Positions 34,090-44,800 of a stretch of 64,000 nucleotides of DNA are shown here, in pieces (the first letter of the stretch is position 1; each line of letters begins with the position of its first letter). The notes under the pieces were generated by a model. That model did no database searches and was not told where the DNA came from. It saw nothing but the letters and a program-made list of their open reading frames with translations. Where the stretch lies: the NCBI GenBank assembly GCA_017519415.1, contig JAFWSI010000070.1, forward strand, positions 62,001-126,000. Reading direction: 5' to 3'. Made by a program: the position numbers and the translations under genes. This stretch comes from Ruminococcus sp. GTDB taxonomy: Bacteria; Bacillota; Clostridia; Oscillospirales; Ruminococcaceae.

Positions 34090-35256
34090 ATGCCAGAACT
34101 TTCAAACCGCACAGCAAGCTTTACCGATTCCGTCATCAGACGTATGACGAGAATCTCAAATAAATACGGCGCTGTCAATTTATCGCAGGGCTTTCCCGAC
34201 TTCGAGCCCCCTAAGGAGATACTTGACCGCCTTGCGGAGGTCACTCGTGAGGACTTCCACCAGTACTCCATAACATGGGGAGCTCAGAATTTCCGCGAGG
34301 CTCTTGCCGAGAAGCAGTCCCGCCTTATGGGACGTCAGATAGACCCCAACGGTGAAATAGTAGTCACCTGCGGAAGTACCGAGGCTATGATGGCGGCAAT
34401 GATGTCCGTTACCAATCTCGGGGACAAGGTCATCGTTTTCTCGCCGTTTTATGAGAACTACGGTGCTGACACCATTCTTTCGGGAGCTGAGCCTATTTAC
34501 GTTCCGCTTATCCCGCCTGCATTCAGCTTTGACCCGGATGTGCTTGAAGCTGCTTTCAGGCAGCATCCGAAGGCTCTGATACTCTGCAATCCCTCAAATC
34601 CCTGCGGAAAGGTGTTCACCTTTGAAGAATTGCAGATAATAGCAGACCTTGCCAAGAAGTACGATACCTTCGTAATCACCGACGAGGTGTATGAGCATAT
34701 CGTCTATGCTCCGCATAAGCACATATATTTTGCAAGCCTTCCGGATATGTGGGAGAGAACTATCTCCTGCTCATCACTTTCAAAGACATACTCAATAACA
34801 GGCTGGAGACTGGGCTATGTTATAGCTCCGCCGAATATTATTGATACTGTAAAAAAGGTACACGACTTCCTCACTGTGGGAGCTGCCGCGCCGTTGCAGG
34901 AGGCAGCTGTTACGGGACTTCGCTTCGGCGATGACTACTATAAATGGCTTCAGGACAAGTACACCGAAAAGAGAGACATCTTCCTCAAAGGACTGGACGG
35001 TATCGGCATACAGCATACAGTTCCCGAGGGAGCTTACTACATTCTTCTTGATATTTCGGAGTTCGGATACAATAGCGACCTTGTATTCTGCGAAAAGCTT
35101 GCGGAGTATGTGGGAGTAGGTGCAGTTCCGGGTTCAAGCTTCTTCAAGGAGCCCGAGAACCGTTACATAAGGCTTCATTTTGCCAAGAAGAACGAGACCC
35201 TTGAAAATGCCCTTGAACGTCTTAACGATATAAGGAAGAAAATGCCAAAGGAGTGA
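34090..35256 (+). CDS. Class I/II pyridoxal-phosphate aminotransferase
   Basis: 388 residues. NLSQGFPDFEPPKEIL, ILCNPSNPCGKVFTFEEL, VITDEVYEHIVY and the PLP lysine in SCSSLSKTYSITGWRLGYV place it among the aspartate/aromatic/methionine-type fold I aminotransferases (KAT/MtnE-like). Start at the ATG behind CAGGAGG. It is cotranscribed with luxS (4 nt gap) and near the oxoacid oxidoreductase, so likely substrates are methionine or its oxoacid, or aromatic amino acids; these cannot be separated by sequence. Confidence 0.9.
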   Translation: MPELSNRTASFTDSVIRRMTRISNKYGAVNLSQGFPDFEPPKEILDRLAEVTREDFHQYSITWGAQNFREALAEKQSRLMGRQIDPNGEIVVTCGSTEAMMAAMMSVTNLGDKVIVFSPFYENYGADTILSGAEPIYVPLIPPAFSFDPDVLEAAFRQHPKALILCNPSNPCGKVFTFEELQIIADLAKKYDTFVITDEVYEHIVYAPHKHIYFASLPDMWERTISCSSLSKTYSITGWRLGYVIAPPNIIDTVKKVHDFLTVGAAAPLQEAAVTGLRFGDDYYKWLQDKYTEKRDIFLKGLDGIGIQHTVPEGAYYILLDISEFGYNSDLVFCEKLAEYVGVGAVPGSSFFKEPENRYIRLHFAKKNETLENALERLNDIRKKMPKE

Positions 35257-35260
35257 TAAT

Positions 35261-35716
35261 TTGAAAACGATAGCCAGCTTTACAGTCGATCACGACAAGC
35301 TTGAGAAGGGAATGTACATATCCCGTATCGACGGCGATGCCGTGACCTATGATATACGAATGAAGAAGCCAAACGGCGGAGATTACCTAGGCAACGGAGC
35401 ACTCCACACCTTCGAGCACCTGTTTGCTACCTATGCACGCAACAGCGAATACTCCGACAGCGTCATATATGTCGGGCCCATGGGCTGCCGCACAGGGTTC
35501 TATCTTATCCTTAGGGACGGTGTTTCCGGTGAAAATGCCATAAGGCTCGTACAGGACAGTTTCAGGTACGTTGCCGGCTTCAGCGGTAAGATACCGGGCT
35601 CTGAGCGCAAGGAGTGCGGAAATTATCTGGAGCATGATCTTGACGGCGCAAAGGCCGTTGCAGAGGATATGCTCAGAGTTCTTGACGGCTATACAACCGG
35701 CAGACTTCAATACTGA
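35261..35716 (+). CDS. luxS: S-ribosylhomocysteine lyase LuxS
   Basis: 151 residues from a TTG start behind AAAGGAG. The metal ligands are in place: HxxEH in GNGALHTFEHLFATYAR and Cys in RKECGNYLEHDL; the catalytic Cys is in GPMGCRTGFY. It splits S-ribosylhomocysteine into homocysteine and the AI-2 precursor DPD. Homocysteine is the substrate of MccA, so luxS links SAM recycling to the cysteine operon 7 kb upstream. No mtnN (Pfs) gene is in the window. Confidence 0.96.
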   Translation: MKTIASFTVDHDKLEKGMYISRIDGDAVTYDIRMKKPNGGDYLGNGALHTFEHLFATYARNSEYSDSVIYVGPMGCRTGFYLILRDGVSGENAIRLVQDSFRYVAGFSGKIPGSERKECGNYLEHDLDGAKAVAEDMLRVLDGYTTGRLQY

Positions 35717-35740
35717 TACCTACAACTCCATAATCCATAT

Positions 35741-35775
35741 AAAAGAGCCGCAGATAATTGATCTGCGGCTCTTTT
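35741..35775. terminator. Bidirectional terminator between luxS and glnN
   Basis: Perfect 15-bp stem AAAAGAGCCGCAGAT / ATCTGCGGCTCTTTT with a 5-nt loop. A-run on one side and T-run on the other serve both convergent genes. Confidence 0.92.
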
Positions 35776-35802
35776 GTGATTTATACCGATCTGTTTTTCG
35801 GA

Positions 35803-37890
35803 TCAAACTCCGAAAAGAAGCTTGTCATAGGTGGGGAATGGGTAGTAATCCTCGGCTGTTATGGTTTCAGCCTTGTCAGCTGCGCTGCGGAGCTTCTCCA
35901 TAGCAGGGAGCATAGTATCACGAACGAACTCTGAAGCCTTGATTATCTCTGTTATACCCTTGAACTTTGCAGCAGCCGCTTCAAGCTTTGTTGTTGCAGA
36001 GTCCATTTCATCGATAAGCTCTGACAGTTCGGTGACGAGCTTGGTCTCGTACTTGCAGGCTGCCTTGGAAACGCTCTTTTTCACGGAAACTGCGCTTGCT
36101 GTATCAGCCGCAAATTTTGCAACAGCAGGGATTATCTCCTTGCGGGCCATATCGATCATTGTCACCGCCTCTATGTTGACGGTCTTGACGTAGTTTTCAA
36201 GCATTATATCGCGGCGGGAGTATATCTCGGCCTCGGTGAAGATACCGTGAGATGTGAGCATAGCCACGTTCTTCTTGTCACAGATGTGGGGCATAGCATC
36301 TGCGGTAGTCTTCAGATTCATCAGGCCGCGCTTCTCTGCCTCGGCGATCCACTTGTCATCGTAGCCGTTGCCGTTGAAGATGATACGCTTGTGATCCTTT
36401 ATAGTCTTCTTGATAAGGTCGTGGAGAGCCTTGTTGAAGTCCTTGGACTTTTCGAGCTTGTCGGCAAACTGCTTCAGCTCCTCCGCAACAGCAGCGTTGA
36501 GGTGAATGTTAGCGCATGAAATACTGTTGGAAGAACCAAGCATACGGAACTCAAACTTATTACCTGTAAATGCAAACGGGGAAGTTCTGTTACGGTCAGT
36601 GGAATCCTTGCTGAACTTAGGCAGAACATCAACGCCAAGCTGCATTTTTTCTTTCTTAGTGCCGCCGTAGGGCTTATCAGCCTCGATAGCGTCCAGAACT
36701 GCTGTGAGTTCGTCGCCGAGGAATATGGAGATAACAGCGGGAGGAGCTTCGTTAGCGCCAAGTCTGTGGTCGTTGCCTGCAGTTGCAACCGAAAGTCTCA
36801 GTAAGTCCTGATAATCGTCAACAGCCTTGATAACAGCTGCAAGGAACAGCAGGAACTGTGCGTTTTCGGCAGGTGTCTCACCGGGTGAGAGGAGGTTCTC
36901 GCCCTGGTCTGTGGAGATGGACCAGTTGTTGTGCTTACCGGAGCCGTTTACGCCTGCGAAGGGCTTTTCGTGAAGCAGACAAACCAGGTTATGGCGGAGA
37001 GCTACCTTCTGCATTACTTCCATTGTGAGCTGGTTGTGATCGGCAGCGATATTTGTTGTATCATAAATAGGAGCAAGCTCGTGCTGTGCGGGAGCAACTT
37101 CGTTGTGCTTTGTCTTTGCGAGGATACCCAGCTTCCACAGCTCCTTGTCAAGGTCAGCCATGTACTCGGCAACTCTCGGCTTGATAGAGCCGAAGTAGTG
37201 ATCGTCCATTTCCTGTCCCTTAGGAGGCATAGCACCGAACAGGGTACGGCCTGTCATGATAAGATCTTTTCTCTTCTTCCACATATCACGGTCAACGAGA
37301 AAGTATTCCTGCTCTGGACCAACGGAAGTCTTTACGCTCTTTACGCTTGTGTTTCCGAAGAGCTTTAAGATACGCAGAGCCTGTTTGTTGAGTGCTTCCA
37401 TTGAACGCAGGAGAGGTACTTTCTTATCAAGCGCTTCGCCGGTGTAGGAGCAGAATGCTGTAGGAATGTACAGTGTACCGTCCTTGATGAAAGCGTACGA
37501 AGTAGGATCCCAGGCCGTGTAGCCTCTTGCCTCGAATGTTGCACGGAGTCCGCCCGAGGGGAATGATGAAGCATCAGGCTCACCCTTTACGAGCTCCTTG
37601 CCTGAGAATTCCATGATAACTCTGCCGTCGGGAGCAGGGGAGATGAAGCTGTCGTGCTTCTCGGCTGTAACGCCTGTCATTGGCTGGAACCAATGTGTGT
37701 AATGGGTTGCACCTTTTTCAACTGCCCATTCCTTCATTGCAGCAGCAACTGCATTAGCAACTGAAATATCAAGGGGAGTACCCTTGTCTATAGTTCTTTT
37801 CAGTGACTTGTACACCTTTTCTGAAAGTGTAGCTTTCATGATTCTGTCGTCGAATACCATTGAGCCAAAATAATCGGTTATCTTTTCCAT
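35803..37890 (-). CDS. glnN: Glutamine synthetase type III
   Basis: 695 residues, the length of GSIII enzymes (about 700), far above GSI. Recognisable parts: SSFPSGGLRATFEARGYTAWDP at the N-terminus, VGPEQEYFLVDRDMW metal-binding glutamates, HNEVAPAQHELAPIYDTTN and VNGSGKHNNWSISTDQGENLL. It makes glutamine from glutamate, ammonia and ATP. Its start is 13 nt after pyrG, so it is read from the amtB/pyrG side. Control probably comes from the hexaloop-terminator element before pyrG. Confidence 0.96.
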   Translation of the reverse strand: MEKITDYFGSMVFDDRIMKATLSEKVYKSLKRTIDKGTPLDISVANAVAAAMKEWAVEKGATHYTHWFQPMTGVTAEKHDSFISPAPDGRVIMEFSGKELVKGEPDASSFPSGGLRATFEARGYTAWDPTSYAFIKDGTLYIPTAFCSYTGEALDKKVPLLRSMEALNKQALRILKLFGNTSVKSVKTSVGPEQEYFLVDRDMWKKRKDLIMTGRTLFGAMPPKGQEMDDHYFGSIKPRVAEYMADLDKELWKLGILAKTKHNEVAPAQHELAPIYDTTNIAADHNQLTMEVMQKVALRHNLVCLLHEKPFAGVNGSGKHNNWSISTDQGENLLSPGETPAENAQFLLFLAAVIKAVDDYQDLLRLSVATAGNDHRLGANEAPPAVISIFLGDELTAVLDAIEADKPYGGTKKEKMQLGVDVLPKFSKDSTDRNRTSPFAFTGNKFEFRMLGSSNSISCANIHLNAAVAEELKQFADKLEKSKDFNKALHDLIKKTIKDHKRIIFNGNGYDDKWIAEAEKRGLMNLKTTADAMPHICDKKNVAMLTSHGIFTEAEIYSRRDIMLENYVKTVNIEAVTMIDMARKEIIPAVAKFAADTASAVSVKKSVSKAACKYETKLVTELSELIDEMDSATTKLEAAAAKFKGITEIIKASEFVRDTMLPAMEKLRSAADKAETITAEDYYPFPTYDKLLFGV

Positions 37891-37903
37891 AATAAAATCC
37901 TCC

Positions 37904-39523
<1,620 letters not shown>

Positions 39524-39530
39524 TTATGAT

Positions 39531-39600
39531 AAAGGCAGTCTGCGGAGGTTTGGAGATTAATAGATATATATTTTTGATCCGCAGACGCCTTTGTCAGCTT
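39531..39600 (-). promoter_or_regulatory. ANTAR-type hexaloop hairpin overlapping a terminator-like stem, before pyrG-glnN
   Basis: Right after the amtB-PII stop the minus strand reads GCTGAC-AAAGGC-GTCTGC: GAC/GTC stem (extended past a U-U mismatch) with loop AAAGGC, A at 1 and G at 4 (39581-39598). The loop and 3' arm overlap AAAGGCGTCTGCGG (39592-39579), which pairs with CCGCAGACTGCCTTT (39545-39531), followed by ATCAT. The U-run is short, so the second stem may attenuate only partly. Reading as an ANTAR target is inference. Confidence 0.6.
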
Positions 39601-41407
39601 ATGCTTTTTCCCACTCCGCAGAGTCGTGAAGTGCATTGTAGCCCTCTTCACCTGTTCTGATCTTGATAACGTTCCTGATGTCGTAGATGAACATCTTGCC
39701 GTCACCGTAATTGCCTGTGTAAAGAGCGGCCTTAGCTGCTGCAACTACCTTGTCCACAGGTACTGCACATACTGCAATTTCTGCTTTTACCTTAGGCAGC
39801 AGATTCATTTCTACTGTAGTACCACGATAGTAGTTGAGCTGTCCGTTCTGCATTCCGCAGCCGAGGACGTTTGTAACTGTGATACCCTTTACGTCGATAG
39901 CCTCCATAGCTTCAATGAACTGCTGGAGCTTCTGCTGCTTGAATATTACAACTATATTTGTGAGCTTTGTTGCACCGTCAGGTGAAGGAACCGAGTAGTT
40001 CTCAACTTCAACTGCCTTGTCAACAGGAACAGCAGGTGTTCCGGGAGTACCGACCTTCTTTACGCTCTTTGCGTCGTCCTTTGTGTAGCCCTTCATGCCG
40101 ATATCTGTAAGTGCGGGAGCGAAGTCTGCATAAGAGGAAATAAGTCCGTGTTCTGTAACATCGAGACCAAGTATCTCCTCCTGCTCTGATGCACGGAGAC
40201 CGATGGTCTTTTTGATCAGTGTGAATACCAACGTCATTGAGATAGCTGTGAATACTGCGATAGCTGCGAAGCCTGTGAGCTGTCTGCCCAGGAGTCCGAA
40301 GCCGCCGCCGTAGAAGAGACCTGCAAGCTGGTCGCCGTTCTGGTCAACCAGTGAATAACCCGGAACTTCAGGATTTGCAAGGAGTCCAACTGCGATAGTA
40401 CCCCAGATACCGTTCATCATGTGAACTGCAACTGCACCGACAGGATCGTCGATGTGGAGCTTGTAATCGAGGAACCATACGCCGAAGCATACGAGAAGTC
40501 CTGAAACGATACCAACTACTGTAGCGCCAAAGCAATCTGTTACATCACATGGAGCTGTGATACCAACAAGTCCTGCCAGTGAAGCGTTGAGACACATTGA
40601 AACATCGGGCTTGCCGTATTTGATCCATGTAAATATCATACAGGTAACTGTTGCGATTGCAGGAGCCACTGTTGTTGTAAGGAATACAGAGCCAAGCTGG
40701 TCGATAGAAGTACAAGCTGCGCCGTTGAAGCCGTACCAGCCGAACCAGAGGATGAAACATCCGAGAGCACCTATTGTAAGGTTATGACCGGGGATAGCGT
40801 TTACCTTGATCTCGCCGTCCTTAGTCTTGTGGAACTTACCGATTCTCGGTCCGAGGATAGCTGCACCTACGAGAGCTGCGATACCGCCGACCATATGGAT
40901 ATGTGCTGAACCTGCGAAATCGTGGAATCCCCACTGGCTGAGCCAGCCGCCGCCCCAGCCCCAGTGAGCTTCGATAGGATATACGATAGCGCTGATTATA
41001 GCTGAGTATACACAGTAGGATAAGAATTTAGTACGTTCAGCCATTGCACCAGAAACGATAGTTGCTGTTGTTGCGCAAAATACAAGGTTGAATACGAAGT
41101 TGGACCAGTCGAATGAGCCGTAGGAAGTGAAAATGTCAAAACCGGGCTGTCCGATTATTCCGACTAAATCTTCACCAAAGAGAAGTCCGAAGCCTATAAG
41201 AATGAAAACTACTGTACCGATACAGAAGTCCATTAAATTCTTCATAATGATATTGCCTGCATTCTTTGCACGTGTGAAGCCTGTCTCCACCATTGCAAAT
41301 CCTGCCTGCATAAAGAATACGAGAGCAGCGCCGATAAGGAACCATACGCCAAAGACTAAGCCGTTTGTCCCGTCCATGGCCTGTTGTAAAATTGTCTGAG
41401 AGTCCAT
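39599..41407 (-). CDS. amtB: Ammonium channel Amt fused to a PII signalling domain
   Basis: 602 residues from the ATG at 41407 behind GGAGGTATTTCT. Residues 1-430: Amt/Rh channel with eleven membrane segments (FGVWFLIGAALVFFMQAGFAMVETGFTRAKN; AHWGWGGGWLSQWGFHDFAG; HMVGGIAALVGA). Residues 430-485: linker. Residues about 490-602: PII/GlnK fold with T-loop GMQNGQLNYYRGTTVEM and YTGNYGDGKMFIYDI. It imports ammonium, and the tethered PII domain probably plugs the pore according to ATP/ADP and 2-oxoglutarate. Separate glnK is the usual arrangement; fusions are known in Clostridia and others. Confidence 0.95.
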   Translation of the reverse strand: MDSQTILQQAMDGTNGLVFGVWFLIGAALVFFMQAGFAMVETGFTRAKNAGNIIMKNLMDFCIGTVVFILIGFGLLFGEDLVGIIGQPGFDIFTSYGSFDWSNFVFNLVFCATTATIVSGAMAERTKFLSYCVYSAIISAIVYPIEAHWGWGGGWLSQWGFHDFAGSAHIHMVGGIAALVGAAILGPRIGKFHKTKDGEIKVNAIPGHNLTIGALGCFILWFGWYGFNGAACTSIDQLGSVFLTTTVAPAIATVTCMIFTWIKYGKPDVSMCLNASLAGLVGITAPCDVTDCFGATVVGIVSGLLVCFGVWFLDYKLHIDDPVGAVAVHMMNGIWGTIAVGLLANPEVPGYSLVDQNGDQLAGLFYGGGFGLLGRQLTGFAAIAVFTAISMTLVFTLIKKTIGLRASEQEEILGLDVTEHGLISSYADFAPALTDIGMKGYTKDDAKSVKKVGTPGTPAVPVDKAVEVENYSVPSPDGATKLTNIVVIFKQQKLQQFIEAMEAIDVKGITVTNVLGCGMQNGQLNYYRGTTVEMNLLPKVKAEIAVCAVPVDKVVAAAKAALYTGNYGDGKMFIYDIRNVIKIRTGEEGYNALHDSAEWEKA

Positions 41408-41437
41408 AGAAATACCTCCTTGAATAATTACAGCATA

Positions 41438-41559
41438 AAAATCAAAAGGGTGTACGAGGCACTGATAGTTCAGTACATCATACACCCCTTTGTGTATGGA
41501 ATTAGCGCTATAAACCAAAAAAGAGAGCTACGGATTACTTATCCGCAGCTCCCTTGCTG
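41438..41559 (-). promoter_or_regulatory. Double hexaloop/terminator leader of amtB
   Basis: Minus strand, in order: hairpin CAGC-AAGGGA-GCTG (41559-41546) overlapping terminator 1, a 13-bp stem GGGAGCTGCGGAT/ATCCGTAGCTCTC with TTTTTT (41553-41517); then hairpin CATACAC-AAAGGG-GTGTATG (41498-41479) overlapping terminator 2, AAAGGGGTGTA/TACACCCTTTT (41491-41444) with an inner ACTGA/TCAGT stem and TTTTGATTTTT. Both loops have A at 1 and G at 4, the rule for ANTAR-protein RNA targets. Each hexaloop hairpin excludes its terminator. Confidence 0.75.
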
Positions 41560-41570
41560 TTTACAATGCC

Positions 41571-41599
41571 ATTATAGCCTTTCACGGAGCATTTGTCAA
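41571..41599 (-). promoter_or_regulatory. Sigma-A promoter of amtB-PII
   Basis: Minus strand TTGACA (41599-41594), 17 nt, TATAAT (41576-41571); perfect consensus. Such a strong promoter fits control after initiation. Confidence 0.85.
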
Positions 41600-41720
41600 T
41601 AGCTTTTTTGAACTTTGTTAGAAATCAATATATTTTTGACGCTTTAAACGCAAAAAGTGCTTGCATTTTTACAAAAGTGATAAAATTTGCCTGAATATGC
41701 GTATTTTTTGAAAAATGCTC

Positions 41721-41749
41721 TTGACAACACTGGTTTAAAGTGCTAAGAT
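41721..41749 (+). promoter_or_regulatory. Sigma-A promoter of gltB operon
   Basis: TTGACA, 17 nt, TAAGAT (41744-41749). Divergent from the amtB promoter 120 bp away. The AT-rich stretch 41600-41720 shows nothing else I can name. Confidence 0.8.
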
Positions 41750-41758
41750 AGTAGACAA

Positions 41759-41806
41759 GAACAATGACGTTTGAGCAGGCTATTTGTCTGTTTGAACGTC
41801 TTTTTT
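41759..41806 (+). promoter_or_regulatory. Hexaloop hairpin and terminator in gltB leader
   Basis: GAAC-AATGAC-GTTT (41759-41772): loop AATGAC has A at 1 and G at 4. It overlaps the 13-bp terminator stem GACGTTTGAGCAG (41766-41778) / CTGTTTGAACGTC (41788-41800) followed by TTTTTT. The sequence CAATGACG recurs at 41821-41828 just before gltB. The expected start site near 41756 leaves no room for an upstream partner hairpin. Confidence 0.7.
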
Positions 41807-41857
41807 ATTTAAGCTCCGATCAATGACGCTCAGAGCTTGGAAAGGCAAGTGAATGAT

Positions 41858-44800
41858 ATGGATAACTTTAGAGTTGAAGCTCCATACGAGCAGCAGGGAC
41901 TTTACAATCCCAGATTTGAACATGACAACTGCGGCATTGGCGCTGTAGTGAATATCAAGGGCGAGCAGTCCAGATATGTAGTGGACAACGCTCTTACTAT
42001 CGTTGAAAAGCTTGAGCACCGTGCCGGTAAGGATGCTGAGGGCAAGACAGGCGACGGTGTGGGAATACTTGTGCAGATGCCCTACAGCTTCTTTATAAAT
42101 GAAGCGGATAGGCTCGGCCACGATATAGGCGGAGAAGGCGATTTCGGTGTGGGAATGTTCTTCTTCCCTCAGAACGAGATGAAGCGCGGTCAGGCAATGA
42201 AGCTCTTTGAACTCATTATAAAGAAGAACGGCATGGAATTCATCTGCTGGAGAGAGGTTCCGGTATCTGCCGGTATACTTGGTCACAAGGCTCTCAGCAG
42301 CATGCCCCATATTATGCAGGCTTTTGTAAAACGCCCCGAGGAATGTCCGAAGGGACTTGACTTCGACAGAAAGCTCTTTATAGCAAGACGTGAGTTTGAA
42401 CACTCCAATGAGAATACCTACGTCTGCTCACTTTCTTCACGTACTATTGTATACAAGGGTATGTTCCTCGTGGACGAGCTGAGAAAGTTCTACACAGATC
42501 TGCAGAGCGAGGACTTCAAGTCTGCTATTGCTACGGTACATTCCCGTTTTTCAACAAATACAAATCCAAGCTGGCAGAAGTCTCACCCCAATCGCTTTAT
42601 CGTCCACAACGGCGAGATAAATACAATCACAGGCAATGCCGATAAAATGCTTGCCCGTGAAGAGAGCATGGCTTGTGAGGCGCTGAAAAGCGATATGTAC
42701 AAGATACTCCCTGCTATAAATGTAAACGGTTCGGACTCGGCAAGACTGGACAACGCTCTCGAATTCATGGTAATGTCTGGTATGCCTCTTCCTCTTGCAG
42801 TCATGATAACTATTCCCGAGCCCTGGAAGAACGACAAGACCATTTCCAAGTCAAAGTATGATCTGTATCAGTACTACGCCACAATGATGGAGCCATGGGA
42901 CGGTCCTGCTTCTATTCTCTTTTCCGACGGCGAGGTAATGGGAGCCGTTCTCGACAGAAACGGTCTCCGTCCGTCGAGATACTGCGTAACAAGCGACGGC
43001 TTCCTCATTCTTTCCTCGGAGACAGGTTGTATTGATATAGCTCCCGAAAAGATAATCAAAAAGGACAGACTCCGTCCGGGTAAGATGCTCCTTGCTGACA
43101 CAAAGCAGGGACGGATCATCGAGGACGATGAGATAAAGAGCACTTACGCTTCACGCCAGCCCTACGGCGAGTGGCTTGACGCAAATCTTGTCCGTCTCCA
43201 CGATCTCCATATCCCGAACAAGGGCGTTGAGACCTACTCGGCAGAGGAGCTTGCAAAGCTCCAGAAGGCATTCGGCTACTCCTACGAGGATATACGCACA
43301 AGCATACTTCCGATGGCTGAAAAAGGCGGTGAGCCTATTGCTTCTATGGGCAGCGATATTCCTCTCCCGCCTCTTGACAAGCAGTCGCCTCCGCTGTTCA
43401 ACTACTTCCGCCAGCTCTTTGCGCAGGTAACGAACCCTCCATTTGACGCTATCCGTGAGGAAGTTGTAACAGATACAAGCGTTTACATCGGCAAGGACGG
43501 CAATATCCTTGAAGAGCGCCCCGAGAACTGCCATGTTCTCAAGATAGAGAATCCTATCCTTACAGAGACCGATATGCTCAAGATAAAGGCTCTGAACAGA
43601 GACGGTCTGAAAAGTGCAGTTATTCCTATCACATATTATATAGGAACATCACTGGAAAAGGCTGTAGAGCGCCTGTTTATCGAGGCTGACAAGGCTTACC
43701 GCGACGGAGCTTCGATACTCATACTCTCAGACCGCGGCGTTGACGAGTTCCATTGTCCGATACCGTCCCTCCTTGCAGTTGCGGCACTCCAGCAGCACCT
43801 TGTTTCCACTAAAAAGCGCACAGCAGTTGCAATGATACTTGAATCCGCAGAGCCACGCGAGGTACATCATTTTGCAGCACTTCTCGGCTACGGTGCCTGC
43901 GCGGTCAATCCTTACCTTGCACACGAGACTATCCGCTCTCTCATTGAGGACGGTACACTTGACAAGGACTTCTATGCAGCTGAGGACGACTATAACAGCG
44001 CTGTTCTCCACGGTATCGTCAAGATAGCTTCAAAAATGGGTATCTCCACTATCCAGTCCTATCAGGGCAGCAAGCTCTTTGAAGCAGTCGGCATTTCAAA
44101 GGAGCTTATCGACGACTATTTTGCAGGAACAGTCAGCCGAATCGGCGGCATAGGTCTCAGCGATATAAGCAAGCGCACAGAGAAGCTCCATACAGCAGCA
44201 TTCGATCCGCTCGGACTTACTGTGAATGCAAATATCGGCAGCGCAGGCAGTCACAAGCTCCGCAGCGGCAAGTCCGATCACCTTTACACTCCCGAGACCA
44301 TACATCTGCTCCAGCAGGCTGCATGGACGGGGAATTACGATACATTCAGGGCATACACCGCAGCTATCACACGTGAGGACAACGAGCTCACCCTCAGAAG
44401 TCTCCTTGACTTCAACTATCCCGAGGACGGCGGTATCTCCATTGACGAGGTAGAGTCCGTTGAGAGTATCTGCAAGCGCTTCAAGACAGGCGCTATGTCC
44501 TACGGTTCGATCTCGCAGGAAGCTCACGAGTGCATGGCTATGGCTATGAACAGCATCGGCGGCAAGTCCAACAGCGGTGAGGGCGGTGAAAGTCCGGAGA
44601 GACTGAAATCCGACCGCTGCTCAGCTATCAAGCAGGTAGCTTCGGGACGTTTCGGTGTAACAAGCGAATACCTCGTTTCCGCACAGGAGATACAGATAAA
44701 AATGGCACAGGGCGCAAAGCCCGGCGAGGGCGGACATCTGCCGTCAGGCAAGGTATATCCTTGGATAGCAAAGACCCGTCACTCCACAGCAGGTGTGGGA

